The notes: generated by a model from the letters alone, not told the origin. A DNA stretch of 64,000 bases from Novosphingobium sp. ZN18A2 (GCF_036784765.1 NZ_CP136651.1:186001-250000), one strand, 5' to 3'. Numbered from the stretch's first letter, positions 36,689 through 44,996 are shown. Made by a program: numbers and translations.

Positions 36689-38344
36689 ATGCTTGCCACC
36701 CGCGCCGCGAACGGCCACAAGCCGCGCGTGATCGCGCACCGCCTCTCGCGCCTCGGCAGCTTCGTTTCCGCGCGTCCGATGTGGATCGCGCCCGTTGCCG
36801 GCGCAATCGGCGCGACCGGGTTTCAGCCGCTTGAAGCATGGCCATTCACGCTGCTTGCGATAGGCTGGCTGATGGCCGCCACGCGGAACGCGAACGGATG
36901 GCGCCATGCCGCGCTGATCGGCTGGCTGTGGGGCGTCGGCCATTTCACCGCTGGCAACAACTGGATCGCCACCGCCTTTACCTATCAGGCCAAGATGCCC
37001 GCATGGCTTGGCGGGATCGCCGTTGTCCTGCTTTCGCTGTATCTGGCGATCTTCCCGGCGCTTGCGGCGCTTGCCGCGCGCGCGGTCGCCCGGCGCCGCA
37101 CCGCCCGTCCCGCGCTGGCGCATGCGCTGGCCTTCGCCGGGGCGTGGATCGTAACCGAATGGATTCGCGGATGGCTGTTCACCGGCTTTCCATGGAACCC
37201 GCTCGGCGCGGTGACGCTGGGCGGCTTCGGCCGTCCGGGCCTGGCGCGTATTCTGCCCTGGACCGGCACATACGCGCTGTCCGGCCTTGTGGTGCTGCTT
37301 TCCGCGGCGTGGCTTGCCGGCTGGCGCAAGACGCAAGACCGGCATTTTCCCGCCGCCGCAGCCCTGTTCGCGATTCCGGGCGCGTTGATGCTGCTTCCGC
37401 TTGGCGGGGATTCGCACCAGGGGAAACTCCCCTTCACCCTCGTCCAGCCGGACATCCCGCAGGACGAGATCGACGATCCGACCAAATACGAGGAGCAATT
37501 CCGGCGCATCGCGCGGCTGACATTGCCCCGAAAGCCGGGTGAACACCGGCTGGTGCTCTGGCCCGAATCGGCAATCCCGGACTACCTGCGCACCGGCTAT
37601 CCCGCTTACTTTTACGAAGAGACGACTTACGCCGCCGATCCGGTTCTGGCGCGGGAGCGGATTGGCCGGGTGATCGGGCCGGGCAGCCTGCTGCTCACCG
37701 GCTCGGTGGATCTGGCGATGAAACAAGGTGCGGTGATCGGCGCGTGGAACGTCGTGTCCGCGATCGACCCCAGCGGCGCGTTCCGTGGCAGCTATGCCAA
37801 GGCGCATCTTGTTCCCTATGGCGAATACCTGCCAATGCGCAGCCTGCTGGCGCCGCTCGGCCTTTCGCGGCTGGTCGCGGGGTCGCTGGACTTCTTTCCC
37901 GGCCCCGGCCCGAAGACGATCGATTTCGGCAGGATCGCGGACGGCGGCTGGGGCAGGATCGGCTTCCAGATCTGCTATGAAATCGTCTTTTCCGGAGAGG
38001 TCGTGGACGAAGCGGACCGGCCGGATTTCCTATTCAATCCGTCGAACGATGGCTGGTTCGGCGCATGGGGCCCGCCGCAGCACCTCGCCCAGGCGCGGAT
38101 GCGCGCGATAGAGGAAGGGTTGCCCATCCTGCGCGCAACCACGACCGGCATCAGCGCGGTGATCGACGCGGACGGCGCGGTGGTTTCGCACATCGGACGC
38201 AACGCTCCCGGCCGGATCGACGGACTGGTTCCGCCCCCGCACGATCCCACGCTCTTTTCACGGCTTGGAAACCGGCTTCCGCTTGGCTGGGCGATAGTAC
38301 TTCTTGTGCTCAGTCTTGTTGCCACGCGCCGTCGCGCCCGCTAG
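36689..38344 (+). CDS. lnt: Apolipoprotein N-acyltransferase Lnt
   Basis: A 551-aa inner-membrane enzyme that adds the third acyl chain to lipoproteins. Six or so N-terminal membrane helices precede a periplasmic nitrilase-like domain with the catalytic triad in WPESAIP (Glu), KAHLVPYGEYLP (Lys) and ICYEIVF (Cys). One C-terminal helix (LGWAIVLLVLSLV) follows. It relates functionally to the predicted lipoproteins at 44454 and 6868. It is 21 bp after the DUF4167 gene and 42 bp before metK. Confidence 0.97.
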   Translation: MLATRAANGHKPRVIAHRLSRLGSFVSARPMWIAPVAGAIGATGFQPLEAWPFTLLAIGWLMAATRNANGWRHAALIGWLWGVGHFTAGNNWIATAFTYQAKMPAWLGGIAVVLLSLYLAIFPALAALAARAVARRRTARPALAHALAFAGAWIVTEWIRGWLFTGFPWNPLGAVTLGGFGRPGLARILPWTGTYALSGLVVLLSAAWLAGWRKTQDRHFPAAAALFAIPGALMLLPLGGDSHQGKLPFTLVQPDIPQDEIDDPTKYEEQFRRIARLTLPRKPGEHRLVLWPESAIPDYLRTGYPAYFYEETTYAADPVLARERIGRVIGPGSLLLTGSVDLAMKQGAVIGAWNVVSAIDPSGAFRGSYAKAHLVPYGEYLPMRSLLAPLGLSRLVAGSLDFFPGPGPKTIDFGRIADGGWGRIGFQICYEIVFSGEVVDEADRPDFLFNPSNDGWFGAWGPPQHLAQARMRAIEEGLPILRATTTGISAVIDADGAVVSHIGRNAPGRIDGLVPPPHDPTLFSRLGNRLPLGWAIVLLVLSLVATRRRAR

Positions 38345-38352
38345 GGGAAACG

Positions 38353-38376
38353 CGACATAAAGATTCCTTTATATCG
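38353..38376. promoter_or_regulatory. Palindrome before metK, candidate methionine/SAH-regulator operator
   Basis: CGACATAAAG (38353-38362) and CTTTATATCG (38367-38376) pair with one mismatch around ATTC. The AT-rich core ACATAAAG-N4-CTTTATAT, in a GC-rich context directly before metK, resembles operators I recall for ArsR-family SAM/SAH-responsive regulators in alphaproteobacteria. It is too short and too close to the start to be a SAM riboswitch. Confidence 0.5.
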
Positions 38377-38386
38377 GATGGACCGC

Positions 38387-39604
38387 ATGCGCAGCGAATA
38401 CCTCTTCACCTCTGAATCCGTGTCCGAAGGCCACCCCGACAAGGTGTCCGACCAGATTTCCGACGCGATTGTCGACCTGTTCCTGTCAAAAGACCCCTAT
38501 GCGCGCGTCGCCTGTGAAACGCTGACCACCACCGATCTTGTGGTTCTGGCCGGCGAAGTGCGCGGCGAAGGCATGATCGACCGCGACGGCAACTGGGCGC
38601 CCGGCGCACCGGAAGAAATCCAGAAGCGCGTTCGCGAGGTCGTGCGGGACATCGGCTACGAACAGAAGGGCTTCCACTGGCAGAACCTGACGTTCGAGAA
38701 CCACCTGCACCCGCAGTCTTCCGACATTGCGCAGGGCGTGGACGCAGCCGGCAACAAGGACGAGGGCGCCGGCGACCAGGGCATCATGTTCGGCTTCGCC
38801 TGCGACGAGACGCCCGACCTGATGCCGGCGACGCTCGATTACAGCCACAAAATCCTGCAACGCATGGCGAAAGACCGCCATTCCGGCGCCGCGCCTTTCC
38901 TTGAACCCGACACCAAGAGCCAGGTGACGCTTCGCTTCAAGGACGGCAAGCCCGCGGCGGCGACCGCGATCGTCGTCTCCACCCAGCACAAGCCGGGCTA
39001 TCACGAAGGCGCGAAAGAGGCCGAACTGAAGGCCTATGTGAAGAAAGTCGTGGCCGAGATCATCCCGGCAGAGCTGCTTTCGGACCAGACCGTCTATCAC
39101 ATCAACCCGACCGGCAAGTTCGAGATTGGCGGCCCCGACGGTGACGCCGGGCTTACCGGGCGCAAGATCATCGTCGATACCTATGGCGGCGCGGCTCCGC
39201 ACGGCGGCGGCGCGTTCTCGGGCAAGGACCCCACCAAGGTCGACCGCTCGGCCGCATACGTAACGCGCTACCTTGCCAAGAACATCGTTGCCGCCGGGCT
39301 GGCCAAGCGTTGCACGATCCAGGTCGCCTATGCGATCGGCGTATCGGAACCGCTGTCGCTCTATGTCGATACGCATGGCACCGGCACGCACGCGGATGAC
39401 AAACTGGAAGCGGCAGTTGCCTCCGTCGCGCGCGAAAAGCTGGGCGGGCTGACCCCGCGCGGCATCCGCGAAGGACTGGGCCTCAACAAGCCGATCTATT
39501 ACCGCACGGCGGCCTATGGCCACTTTGGCCGCGAGCCGGACGGCGAGCATTTCCCGTGGGAGCGCACCGACCTTGCCGATGCGCTGAAGGCCGCGCTGGC
39601 CTGA
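38387..39604 (+). CDS. metK: S-adenosylmethionine synthetase
   Basis: A 405-aa enzyme making SAM from methionine and ATP. It begins [22 protein letters not shown]; the ATG at 38387 is preferred to one 9 bp upstream, which abuts the palindrome and lacks a ribosome-binding site. The methionine/ATP motifs are [12 protein letters not shown] and [16 protein letters not shown], with the C-terminal [14 protein letters not shown]. An insertion around residues 110-130 ([13 protein letters not shown]) is normal for the alphaproteobacterial type. Confidence 0.98.
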   Translation: MRSEYLFTSESVSEGHPDKVSDQISDAIVDLFLSKDPYARVACETLTTTDLVVLAGEVRGEGMIDRDGNWAPGAPEEIQKRVREVVRDIGYEQKGFHWQNLTFENHLHPQSSDIAQGVDAAGNKDEGAGDQGIMFGFACDETPDLMPATLDYSHKILQRMAKDRHSGAAPFLEPDTKSQVTLRFKDGKPAAATAIVVSTQHKPGYHEGAKEAELKAYVKKVVAEIIPAELLSDQTVYHINPTGKFEIGGPDGDAGLTGRKIIVDTYGGAAPHGGGAFSGKDPTKVDRSAAYVTRYLAKNIVAAGLAKRCTIQVAYAIGVSEPLSLYVDTHGTGTHADDKLEAAVASVAREKLGGLTPRGIREGLGLNKPIYYRTAAYGHFGREPDGEHFPWERTDLADALKAALA

Positions 39605-39615
39605 TCATGTGCGAC

Positions 39616-39660
39616 CCCATCCGACCTCCCGCCTATGCGGCGGGGGGCCGATGGGTTTCA
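39616..39660 (+). terminator. Terminator after metK
   Basis: A two-level stem: inner CCCGCC/GGCGGG (39628-39633 and 39639-39644, loop TATGC), extended by CCT/GGG, and outer CCCATC/GATGGG (39616-39621 and 39650-39655). It is followed by TTTCAGTTTC on the plus strand, consistent with intrinsic termination 12 bp after the metK stop. Confidence 0.7.
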
Positions 39661-39721
39661 GTTTCGCTGTCCTACAGCGCACAAGGCAAGGAATGTACGC
39701 GGCTTTTGCAGGAGCCGCACA

Positions 39722-40321
39722 TTGCGCAGCCTTACCCCCCGAATCGTTCTCGAGCTGCTGGCGCAGGAAGGGCTGGTTCGCGAAGCCTATCGCGACAGCC
39801 AGGGCATATGGACGTGGAGCGTGGGCATCACCGGCGCATCCGGACACCGCGTCTATCCCCGATACAAGGACAATCCCCAGCCGGTTTCGCGCTGTCTGGA
39901 AGTCTATATCTGGCTGCTGCGCGAACGTTATCTGCCGCCGGTACTCGATGCCTTCGCAAGCCACGATCCGGCCGAACACGAATTGGCAGCCGCGCTTTCC
40001 TTCCACTGGAACACCGGCGCGATCCGCCGGGCAAGCTGGGTGGCCAGGTTCCTGCGCGGAGAGCGCGAGGCGGCGCGCAGTGCATTCCTCCGGTGGAACA
40101 GGCCACCCGCCATCGTCGCACGGCGGCGGCGCGAAGCCGCGCTGCTGTTCGAAGGCGCATGGTCGAATAACGGCACCGCGCCGGTCTATTCCGTCGCCAA
40201 GCCTTCATACCGGCCGATCCGACCCGTGTGGCAAGACCTGTCCGAAACCGTCGCAGACCTGATCGAACCCGGCCGGCCCGACGAATCGATGCAAGTCAGG
40301 CGCCCGGCTGCGCGCGCCTGA
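39722..40321 (+). CDS. GH24 lysozyme-like (phage endolysin-type) protein
   Basis: 199 aa from a TTG start (RSLTPRIVLELL) that has an ideal AGGAG seven bases upstream; upstream ATGs encode unrelated sequence. The N-terminus shows the T4-lysozyme triad with exact spacing: E16 in QEGLVREAY, D25 in RDSQG, T31 in WTWSVGIT (E-x8-D-x5-T). The helical middle (HELAAALSFHWNTGAI) fits the rest of a muramidase. No signal peptide, holin or phage genes are nearby. It could be a relic of a phage or gene transfer agent, or a domesticated peptidoglycan hydrolase. Confidence 0.82.
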   Translation: MRSLTPRIVLELLAQEGLVREAYRDSQGIWTWSVGITGASGHRVYPRYKDNPQPVSRCLEVYIWLLRERYLPPVLDAFASHDPAEHELAAALSFHWNTGAIRRASWVARFLRGEREAARSAFLRWNRPPAIVARRRREAALLFEGAWSNNGTAPVYSVAKPSYRPIRPVWQDLSETVADLIEPGRPDESMQVRRPAARA

Positions 40322-40327
40322 CTTGCA
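40290..40327. terminator. Perfect 14-bp hairpin between convergent genes
   Basis: TGCAAGTCAGGCGC (40290-40303) and GCGCCTGACTTGCA (40314-40327) with a 10-nt loop. It overlaps the stop codon of the lysozyme-like gene and lies 13 bp from the end of the convergent acyl-CoA dehydrogenase gene. No T tract follows; it is probably a bidirectional terminator. Confidence 0.65.
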
Positions 40328-40340
40328 CGGGGCCGCGCGC

Positions 40341-41642
40341 CTAGCCGATCTTGCCCTTGCGCGGTCCGATATAGCCGAACAGGTACGCGCCCACCTTGCG
40401 CATCTGGATCTCTTCCGCGCCTTCGGTGATGCGATAGCGGCGGTGGTGGCGATAGATATGCTCGAACGGTTTGTGCCGCGAATAGCCGATCCCGCCGTGG
40501 ACCTGCATCGCACGATCCGCCGCCTGGCAGACAAGGCGGTTCGCCCAGTAGTTGCACATGGAAATCTTGTCCGAAAGCTCGCGCTCTATCGCCTTGTGCC
40601 CGCCTTCGCCCCGCTCCAGCTTGTCCATCTGCCACGCCGTCTTGTAGATCATCATGCGCAGCATCTCGCACTGGGTGGCAAGTTCGACCAGCGGGAACTG
40701 GATCGCCTGGTTCTTTGCCAGTTCCTCACCGAACGGCTTGCGCTGGCGGGCGTATTTCACCGATTCCTCCACGCAGAACGTCGCCGCACCCAATGAGCTT
40801 GCCGCCTGGCGGATGCGGTTCTGGTGGACGAAGCTCTGCGCGATGGCGAGCGCGCCGCCTTCCGGCCCAAGCATCGCGGTTTCGGGAACCCAGCAGTTTT
40901 CGAAGTGCATGCGCGGATGGTCGGTCGGCATGTTGAAGGTCCACATGTATTCGTCGACCACCATGCCCGGCGTTCCCGCCGGCACCAGAAGGCAGGTGAT
41001 GCCGCGCGCGTCGCCGTCCTCGCCGGCCGTGCGGCAGAACGCGGCGCAGTGCGTGGCGACGTGCATACCGGTGATCCACATCTTTTCGCCGTCGATGCGC
41101 CAGCCGGGCACGCCATCGCGCGTTTCGCGCACCGCGCGCGTCTCCATGTGCGTGGCGTCCGATCCGTGGTGCGGTTCGGTCAGGCCGAAGGCAACGCGGC
41201 GCGTGCGCTCGAACCCGCCGAGGATGAATTCCTGCTGCTGGGCCTCTGTGCCGAAATGTTCGAACATGTTCACGAAGGGGAAATTGCCGACGATCGAATG
41301 TTCGTTCTGCAGGTCGTTGTGCAGGCCCAGGCCCTTTTGCGTGAAGTGATCGCGAATCACCGCCATCCACAGGTTGGACCCGTCCTTGCCGCCGTATTTC
41401 TTCGGGGCGGAAAAGCGCCAGTGCCCGGCCTTGTCCGCGCGCTGCTGCGCTTCGCGAAGCAGGTCTTCCCATTCGTGGCGGGGCAGGCCGTCATTGTCGA
41501 AATCGGTGCGCGCCCATTCGCGGCGGTGATCGAAGAAGCGGATGTTGTCGTCCGCATCCTCAAGCGGTTTGATCTCTTTCTCGATGAAAGTATCGAGTTC
41601 GGCGAGATAGGCGACAAGCGCCTCGGGCAGGTCGAAGTCCAT
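40341..41642 (-). CDS. Acyl-CoA dehydrogenase (ACAD10/11-like)
   Basis: A 433-aa FAD-dependent dehydrogenase. Motifs are NLWMAVIRDHF, the FAD/substrate segment VAFGLTEPHHGSDATHMETRA, KMWITGM, and near the C-terminus MQVHGGIGYSRHKPFEHIYRHHRRYRITEGAEEIQ with the FAD-binding glycines. The GLTEP-H-GSD form and the partner gene place it with enzymes similar to eukaryotic ACAD10/11, which act on long or 4-hydroxy acyl-CoAs. Its ATG shares one base with the stop of the preceding kinase-like gene, so the pair is coupled. Confidence 0.95.
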   Translation of the reverse strand: MDFDLPEALVAYLAELDTFIEKEIKPLEDADDNIRFFDHRREWARTDFDNDGLPRHEWEDLLREAQQRADKAGHWRFSAPKKYGGKDGSNLWMAVIRDHFTQKGLGLHNDLQNEHSIVGNFPFVNMFEHFGTEAQQQEFILGGFERTRRVAFGLTEPHHGSDATHMETRAVRETRDGVPGWRIDGEKMWITGMHVATHCAAFCRTAGEDGDARGITCLLVPAGTPGMVVDEYMWTFNMPTDHPRMHFENCWVPETAMLGPEGGALAIAQSFVHQNRIRQAASSLGAATFCVEESVKYARQRKPFGEELAKNQAIQFPLVELATQCEMLRMMIYKTAWQMDKLERGEGGHKAIERELSDKISMCNYWANRLVCQAADRAMQVHGGIGYSRHKPFEHIYRHHRRYRITEGAEEIQMRKVGAYLFGYIGPRKGKIG

Positions 41643-42994
41643 CAGTTTCCTTCCCATTCCTCCCGCGCGCGCGGAAGCGCCGGGTATTTCGGCTGATCGG
41701 ATGCCAGCGTGTCGAGAACCGTGCGGCGCAGCCGCGCAAGCAGGCCGGGCGTGGCGAGCGTGGCCCGCCCGGAAAGCAGATCTTCCACCAGCACGCGGTC
41801 ATGCGGATCGGGGCGGCCCGCCAGTTCGCGCCGCACGATGCCGAGCGCGTTCTGTGCAACCGCAAGGTCGAACCGGTCGCGCCCTTCCAGCTTCGGCTTT
41901 ACCGCCGCGGCGAGCCATTCGGATATGGCGGTCAGGATTTCGCCTGCTGACGGCTCGCCCTGGCGCTCGCCCTCCGGCTGCGGCGCAGGGGCAAGGCGGC
42001 GCTGCCGCTCTTCTTCGGGCGCATCGGATTCAAGCAACAGCAACAGGTCCAGTTCCTGCTCCGCCGCGCGGCGGGCAACGACCACGCGTTCAAGCGAACG
42101 GTCCGTGCCGCCGCGCCAATAGGTGCCCATGCCAAGGCAGCCGAGCGCCCACCACACCGTGCGATAGACCAGCCAGAACCGGAAACGCGCGCGATCGACA
42201 GGCGCACCGCCCGCCGCCTCATAGGCCGCGAAATAGGTTTCCAGGTCGGTAAAACCGAAGGCTGGCGCATCGAGCTTGCCGAAACGCCACACGGTCATGC
42301 AGCCATAGGCAAGATCCTCGTGCGGGTCGCCGGTATGCGCCAGTTCCCAGTCGAGAACGCCGGAAAGGCGGCCATCGTGCGCCATGACGTTGCCGATGCG
42401 CAAGTCCCCATGCACCAGCCGGGGCGCGGCGGGCGGCGGCACGTTGGCGCGCAGCCACGCAAGGCCCAGCGCGATAACCGGCCGGTCGCCGCCATAACTT
42501 TCGAATTGTTCGGCCAGCGATTCCACCCCGGATGCGGGGTCGAGCACGGGAAGGAAGTCCAGCCCTTCCGGATCGAGCGCGTGAATCCGGGCCAGCGCGG
42601 TCGCAAGATCGCCGATCATCGCCTGCGGATCGCCCGCCAGCACAGCCTTGGGATCGGCCGTACCGGGGATCGCCCGCATCACGAAGCCGATGCCGATCCC
42701 GTCGGACGGCGTCAGTTCCTCGATCACTTCGGGCGCCATGACGCCGCCCGCCACCGCGCGGCGGATTACTGCGGCTTCTTGCGCAAGCGCGACGGGGCGC
42801 GCTTCGATCCATTCCTGCGACGGCGCACGGCGAAGCACGAAATCCTCGTCCCCGCAGGAAAAGCGCCAGCTCTGCATATTGGCGCCGCCCGAAAGGCGGT
42901 GAGGCGTGCCCAATTCGCCGCGAAAGCCCGCCCGCGCCATCACGCGGCGCAGGCCATCCGCCAGGTCGGCCGTGTCGCTGCCCGGCTCCGTCAC
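41642..42994 (-). CDS. Aminoglycoside phosphotransferase-fold protein with C-terminal DUF6285-like domain
   Basis: 450 aa. Residues 1-330 form an APH/ACAD10-type kinase fold: RLSGGANMQSWRF (nucleotide loop), the catalytic LVHGDLRIGNVM (HGD-N) and DWELAHTGDPHEDLAY (the metal-binding D in place of DFG). The last 110 residues (ILTAISEWLAAAVKPKLEGRDRFDLAVAQNALGIVRREL) match the small helical domain often attached to these proteins. In human ACAD10/11 a similar kinase domain is fused to the dehydrogenase and phosphorylates 4-hydroxyacyl-CoAs; here the two are separate, adjacent genes, which suggests that role. Confidence 0.9.
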   Translation of the reverse strand: MTEPGSDTADLADGLRRVMARAGFRGELGTPHRLSGGANMQSWRFSCGDEDFVLRRAPSQEWIEARPVALAQEAAVIRRAVAGGVMAPEVIEELTPSDGIGIGFVMRAIPGTADPKAVLAGDPQAMIGDLATALARIHALDPEGLDFLPVLDPASGVESLAEQFESYGGDRPVIALGLAWLRANVPPPAAPRLVHGDLRIGNVMAHDGRLSGVLDWELAHTGDPHEDLAYGCMTVWRFGKLDAPAFGFTDLETYFAAYEAAGGAPVDRARFRFWLVYRTVWWALGCLGMGTYWRGGTDRSLERVVVARRAAEQELDLLLLLESDAPEEERQRRLAPAPQPEGERQGEPSAGEILTAISEWLAAAVKPKLEGRDRFDLAVAQNALGIVRRELAGRPDPHDRVLVEDLLSGRATLATPGLLARLRRTVLDTLASDQPKYPALPRAREEWEGN

Positions 42995-43085
42995 CGTGCC
43001 GCCGCCGTGTCGAGAATTGCCGCGCCGTGCCTTGTTTCGCCCATCACCTCGCCCATTTCTTGCGCACCGATTGCCCCGATGTCCG

Positions 43086-43105
43086 GTTTAATCGCTTGAT
43101 TAAAC
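43086..43105. promoter_or_regulatory. TetR-like operator candidate upstream of the acyl-CoA dehydrogenase operon
   Basis: GTTTAATC-GCTT-GATTAAAC is a perfect 8-bp dyad about 90 bp upstream of the phosphotransferase ATG, within the roughly 300-bp divergent intergenic region (42995-43298). The size and AT-rich dyad fit TetR-family regulators of fatty-acid genes. No such regulator is encoded in the window. I see no gene in the rest of this gap; TTAACC/CTAACC repeats lie at 43251-43264, close to the next gene. Confidence 0.5.
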
Positions 43106-43298
43106 GGCCTGCACCGCGATGCAACAGGTAATCGGGGCGAAACCGCATGAATCGGCCGCAACCCCGCCGATTCGCGCAATAGCTGGCCAAGTTGCGCCAG
43201 ATTGGCGATAAACCGATGGCAGGCGTGCTTTCCCGCCGCTTTGCAATAAGTTAACCTGCTAACCACGGGTAAACTGCCGGTATGGTATGTGGGGTCTC

Positions 43299-44267
43299 AT
43301 GAAAAAGCGTTTCGCAAAGCTCTCTCTCGGGCTGCTGCTGGCGGTGCCGATGCTGGCGGCCACTGCGCCGGTGCGCAGCCAGGAACCGGCGACGGTAAAC
43401 CAGCAGCGCGACATGGTGCTGCAACAGGCGGTGGAATCGATCGTTGCCGACGCGCGCGGCCGGGTCGGCATCGCGGCGATGGATCTTGACGGCGGCGGGC
43501 AGGTGATGATCGACGCCGATCAGCCTTTCCCGATGGCCAGCACGGCAAAGATCGCCATCGCGGCAACCTATCTCAGTCAGGTCGAGGACGGGTCGAAGAC
43601 GCTGGGCGAAAAGTTCCCGATGCTGATTCCCGTGCGCCAGTCCAGGGCGGATTGGGGACCGGTCGCCAAAGTGCGCGAAGGCAATGTCCTGACCGCGCAA
43701 GGCCTGATGGAGCTTTCCATCACCCGCAGCAACAACGAGGCAACCGATGGCCTGCTGCGCGCGGTTGGCGGGCCGAAGGCCGTCAACGCATGGCTGGCCA
43801 GCCGCGGCATCACCGGCCAGCACCTGGATGGCGATATCGCGACGCTGGTGCGCGACGACGGCCAGGTCGATCCCGCCGTAACGATCAACGTGCCGACCAC
43901 CAGCACGCCGCGCGCCATGCTGGCGCTGCTGGCCGCGATCGATCGCGGAAACGCGCTTTCGCCCAAGAGCCGCGCCGTTCTGCTCGACACGATGACGCGG
44001 ACGGTGACCGGCAAGCGCCGCATTCGTGCCGGGCTGCCCGAAGGGGTGCTGTTCGCGCACAAGACCGGCACATTGCACGATGTAACCTGCGACGTTGGCA
44101 TCGTGCGCCTGCCCGACGGGCATCATCTTGCGATGGTGATGTATTTCGCCGGTCCGGACGGCCACGCCGCGCACGGCCGGATGATGGCCGAGATCGGGCG
44201 CACGCTTTACGACGGGTTCTCCGCCTCGTCCTCCGGACGCGGAAATATCGCGATGGGCCGTCGCTGA
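43299..44267 (+). CDS. Class A beta-lactamase-fold serine hydrolase, exported
   Basis: 322 aa with a signal peptide (MKKRFAKLSLGLLLAVPMLAATA, cleaved near 22-28). It carries the active-site motifs of the serine beta-lactamase/PBP fold: S81-T-A-K84, S144-N-N146 (SDN equivalent) and K255-T-G257. The region that should carry the class A general base (Glu166, omega loop, about residues 175-200) has no glutamate; none occurs between residues 148 and 247. Hydrolysis of beta-lactams by the usual class A route is therefore doubtful, and a peptidoglycan-related or other acyl-serine role is possible. Divergent from the kinase/dehydrogenase operon. Confidence 0.85.
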   Translation: MKKRFAKLSLGLLLAVPMLAATAPVRSQEPATVNQQRDMVLQQAVESIVADARGRVGIAAMDLDGGGQVMIDADQPFPMASTAKIAIAATYLSQVEDGSKTLGEKFPMLIPVRQSRADWGPVAKVREGNVLTAQGLMELSITRSNNEATDGLLRAVGGPKAVNAWLASRGITGQHLDGDIATLVRDDGQVDPAVTINVPTTSTPRAMLALLAAIDRGNALSPKSRAVLLDTMTRTVTGKRRIRAGLPEGVLFAHKTGTLHDVTCDVGIVRLPDGHHLAMVMYFAGPDGHAAHGRMMAEIGRTLYDGFSASSSGRGNIAMGRR

Positions 44268-44301
44268 CGGGTTACCCCACAGCCTGAAAGACCGGGAAAC
44301 G

Positions 44302-44325
44302 AAGGGGCGCTGCGGCGCCCCTTTT
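44302..44325 (+). terminator. Terminator after the beta-lactamase-fold gene
   Basis: AAGGGGCGC (44302-44310), loop TGCG, GCGCCCCTT (44315-44323), followed by TT and preceded by A residues. It is 35 bp after the stop codon. Confidence 0.8.
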
Positions 44326-44395
44326 GCCGTGCGCTGCGCCGGCAACTGGGGCGGCCCCGGCTTGGGCGCAGAGAGGGCTACGCTTCGCGCAAAGA

Positions 44396-44430
44396 GAAAG
44401 GGCGCGCCCTGCAAGAGGGCACGCCCTTTC
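44396..44430 (-). terminator. Terminator after the small lipoprotein gene
   Basis: Two 15-nt arms (44396-44410 and 44416-44430) pair with one mismatch around a 5-nt loop. On the minus strand the stem is followed by a T-rich TTTCTCTTT tail. It is 24 bp beyond the stop of the lipoprotein gene. Confidence 0.8.
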
Positions 44431-44453
44431 CTGAAATCAAGCCTTTCGGCTGA

Positions 44454-44696
44454 TTACATCGCAGCGTCCGAAGCAGCGTCGGTCGCAGCGTCGGAAGCCG
44501 AAGCAGCGGCGTCCATCGCGGCGTCCGAAGCCGAAGCAGCGGCGTCAGCGGCGGTCGAAGCGGCGTCGTCCATGGTGGCGGCAGCGTCCGAAGCGGCCGA
44601 GTCAGCAGCCGTACCGGCGGCGTCTTCGGTCTTCTGCGAGCAGCCCGCGAGGGCGAAGGCGGTGCCGACAGCGGCGGCGAGGATGAGCTTGCGCAT
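44454..44696 (-). CDS. Small Ala/Asp/Ser-repeat lipoprotein
   Basis: 80 aa starting MRKLILAAAVGTAFALAGC, a textbook lipoprotein signal with lipid-modified C19. The mature part consists almost only of Ala, Asp, Ser and Thr in imperfect repeats (ASDAA, DAAASASDAA), predicted to be a helix with regularly spaced Ala and Asp, like Lpp-type or entericidin-type surface helices. The repetitive DNA (GCGTCCGAAGCCGAAGCAGCG units) makes length variation likely. It has its own terminator and so is probably monocistronic and strongly expressed. Function unknown. Confidence 0.8.
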   Translation of the reverse strand: MRKLILAAAVGTAFALAGCSQKTEDAAGTAADSAASDAAATMDDAASTAADAAASASDAAMDAAASASDAATDAASDAAM

Positions 44697-44835
44697 TTGG
44701 TTTACAATCCCTGGATTGAAGTGAACCACGCCGGACAGGTAGCCCGGCGCAAAGCCTACTCAACCGGTAGACTTCGACGCCCCAATTAAAGGGCATTTGA
44801 ACGCCATGCAAGCCAAAGTGCGAACCGGACATTTT

Positions 44836-44906
44836 CCGGCCACCATACCGCAAGGCTTGTGTCAGGCATGTGACCGGCACCTGTACGGTACTGAAAAGGT
44901 GGCCGG
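44836..44906. other. Nested inverted repeats in the polA upstream region
   Basis: In the 300-bp gap between the lipoprotein gene and polA (44697-44996), CCGGCCACC (44836-44844) pairs with GGTGGCCGG (44898-44906), TACCG (44846-44850) with CGGTA (44886-44890), and CAGG (44863-44866) with CCTG (44880-44883). These nest into one branched hairpin. It could be a leader structure or small RNA. I see no other features in the gap. Confidence 0.3.
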
Positions 44907-44996
44907 ACCGTGCCTCGCGCGGGCACGAAACGCGCAAATGCGATAGGGTCGCAAAGCCGCATGACGGCGCGGCGCGCGGCTGCTAGACCCGCGCGA

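Noticed and set aside
38345-38386. SAM riboswitch upstream of metK
   Set aside because: Only about 40 bp separate lnt and metK, too short for any known SAM aptamer; the sequence is a simple palindrome.
39722-40321. Prophage or gene transfer agent cluster around the lysozyme-like gene
   Set aside because: No capsid, tail, portal, terminase or integrase genes lie within 20 kb on either side.
43251-43264. CtrA site before the beta-lactamase-fold gene (TTAACC and CTAACC)
   Set aside because: The half-sites are not spaced as TTAA-N7-TTAA; the partner half reads TTTG.
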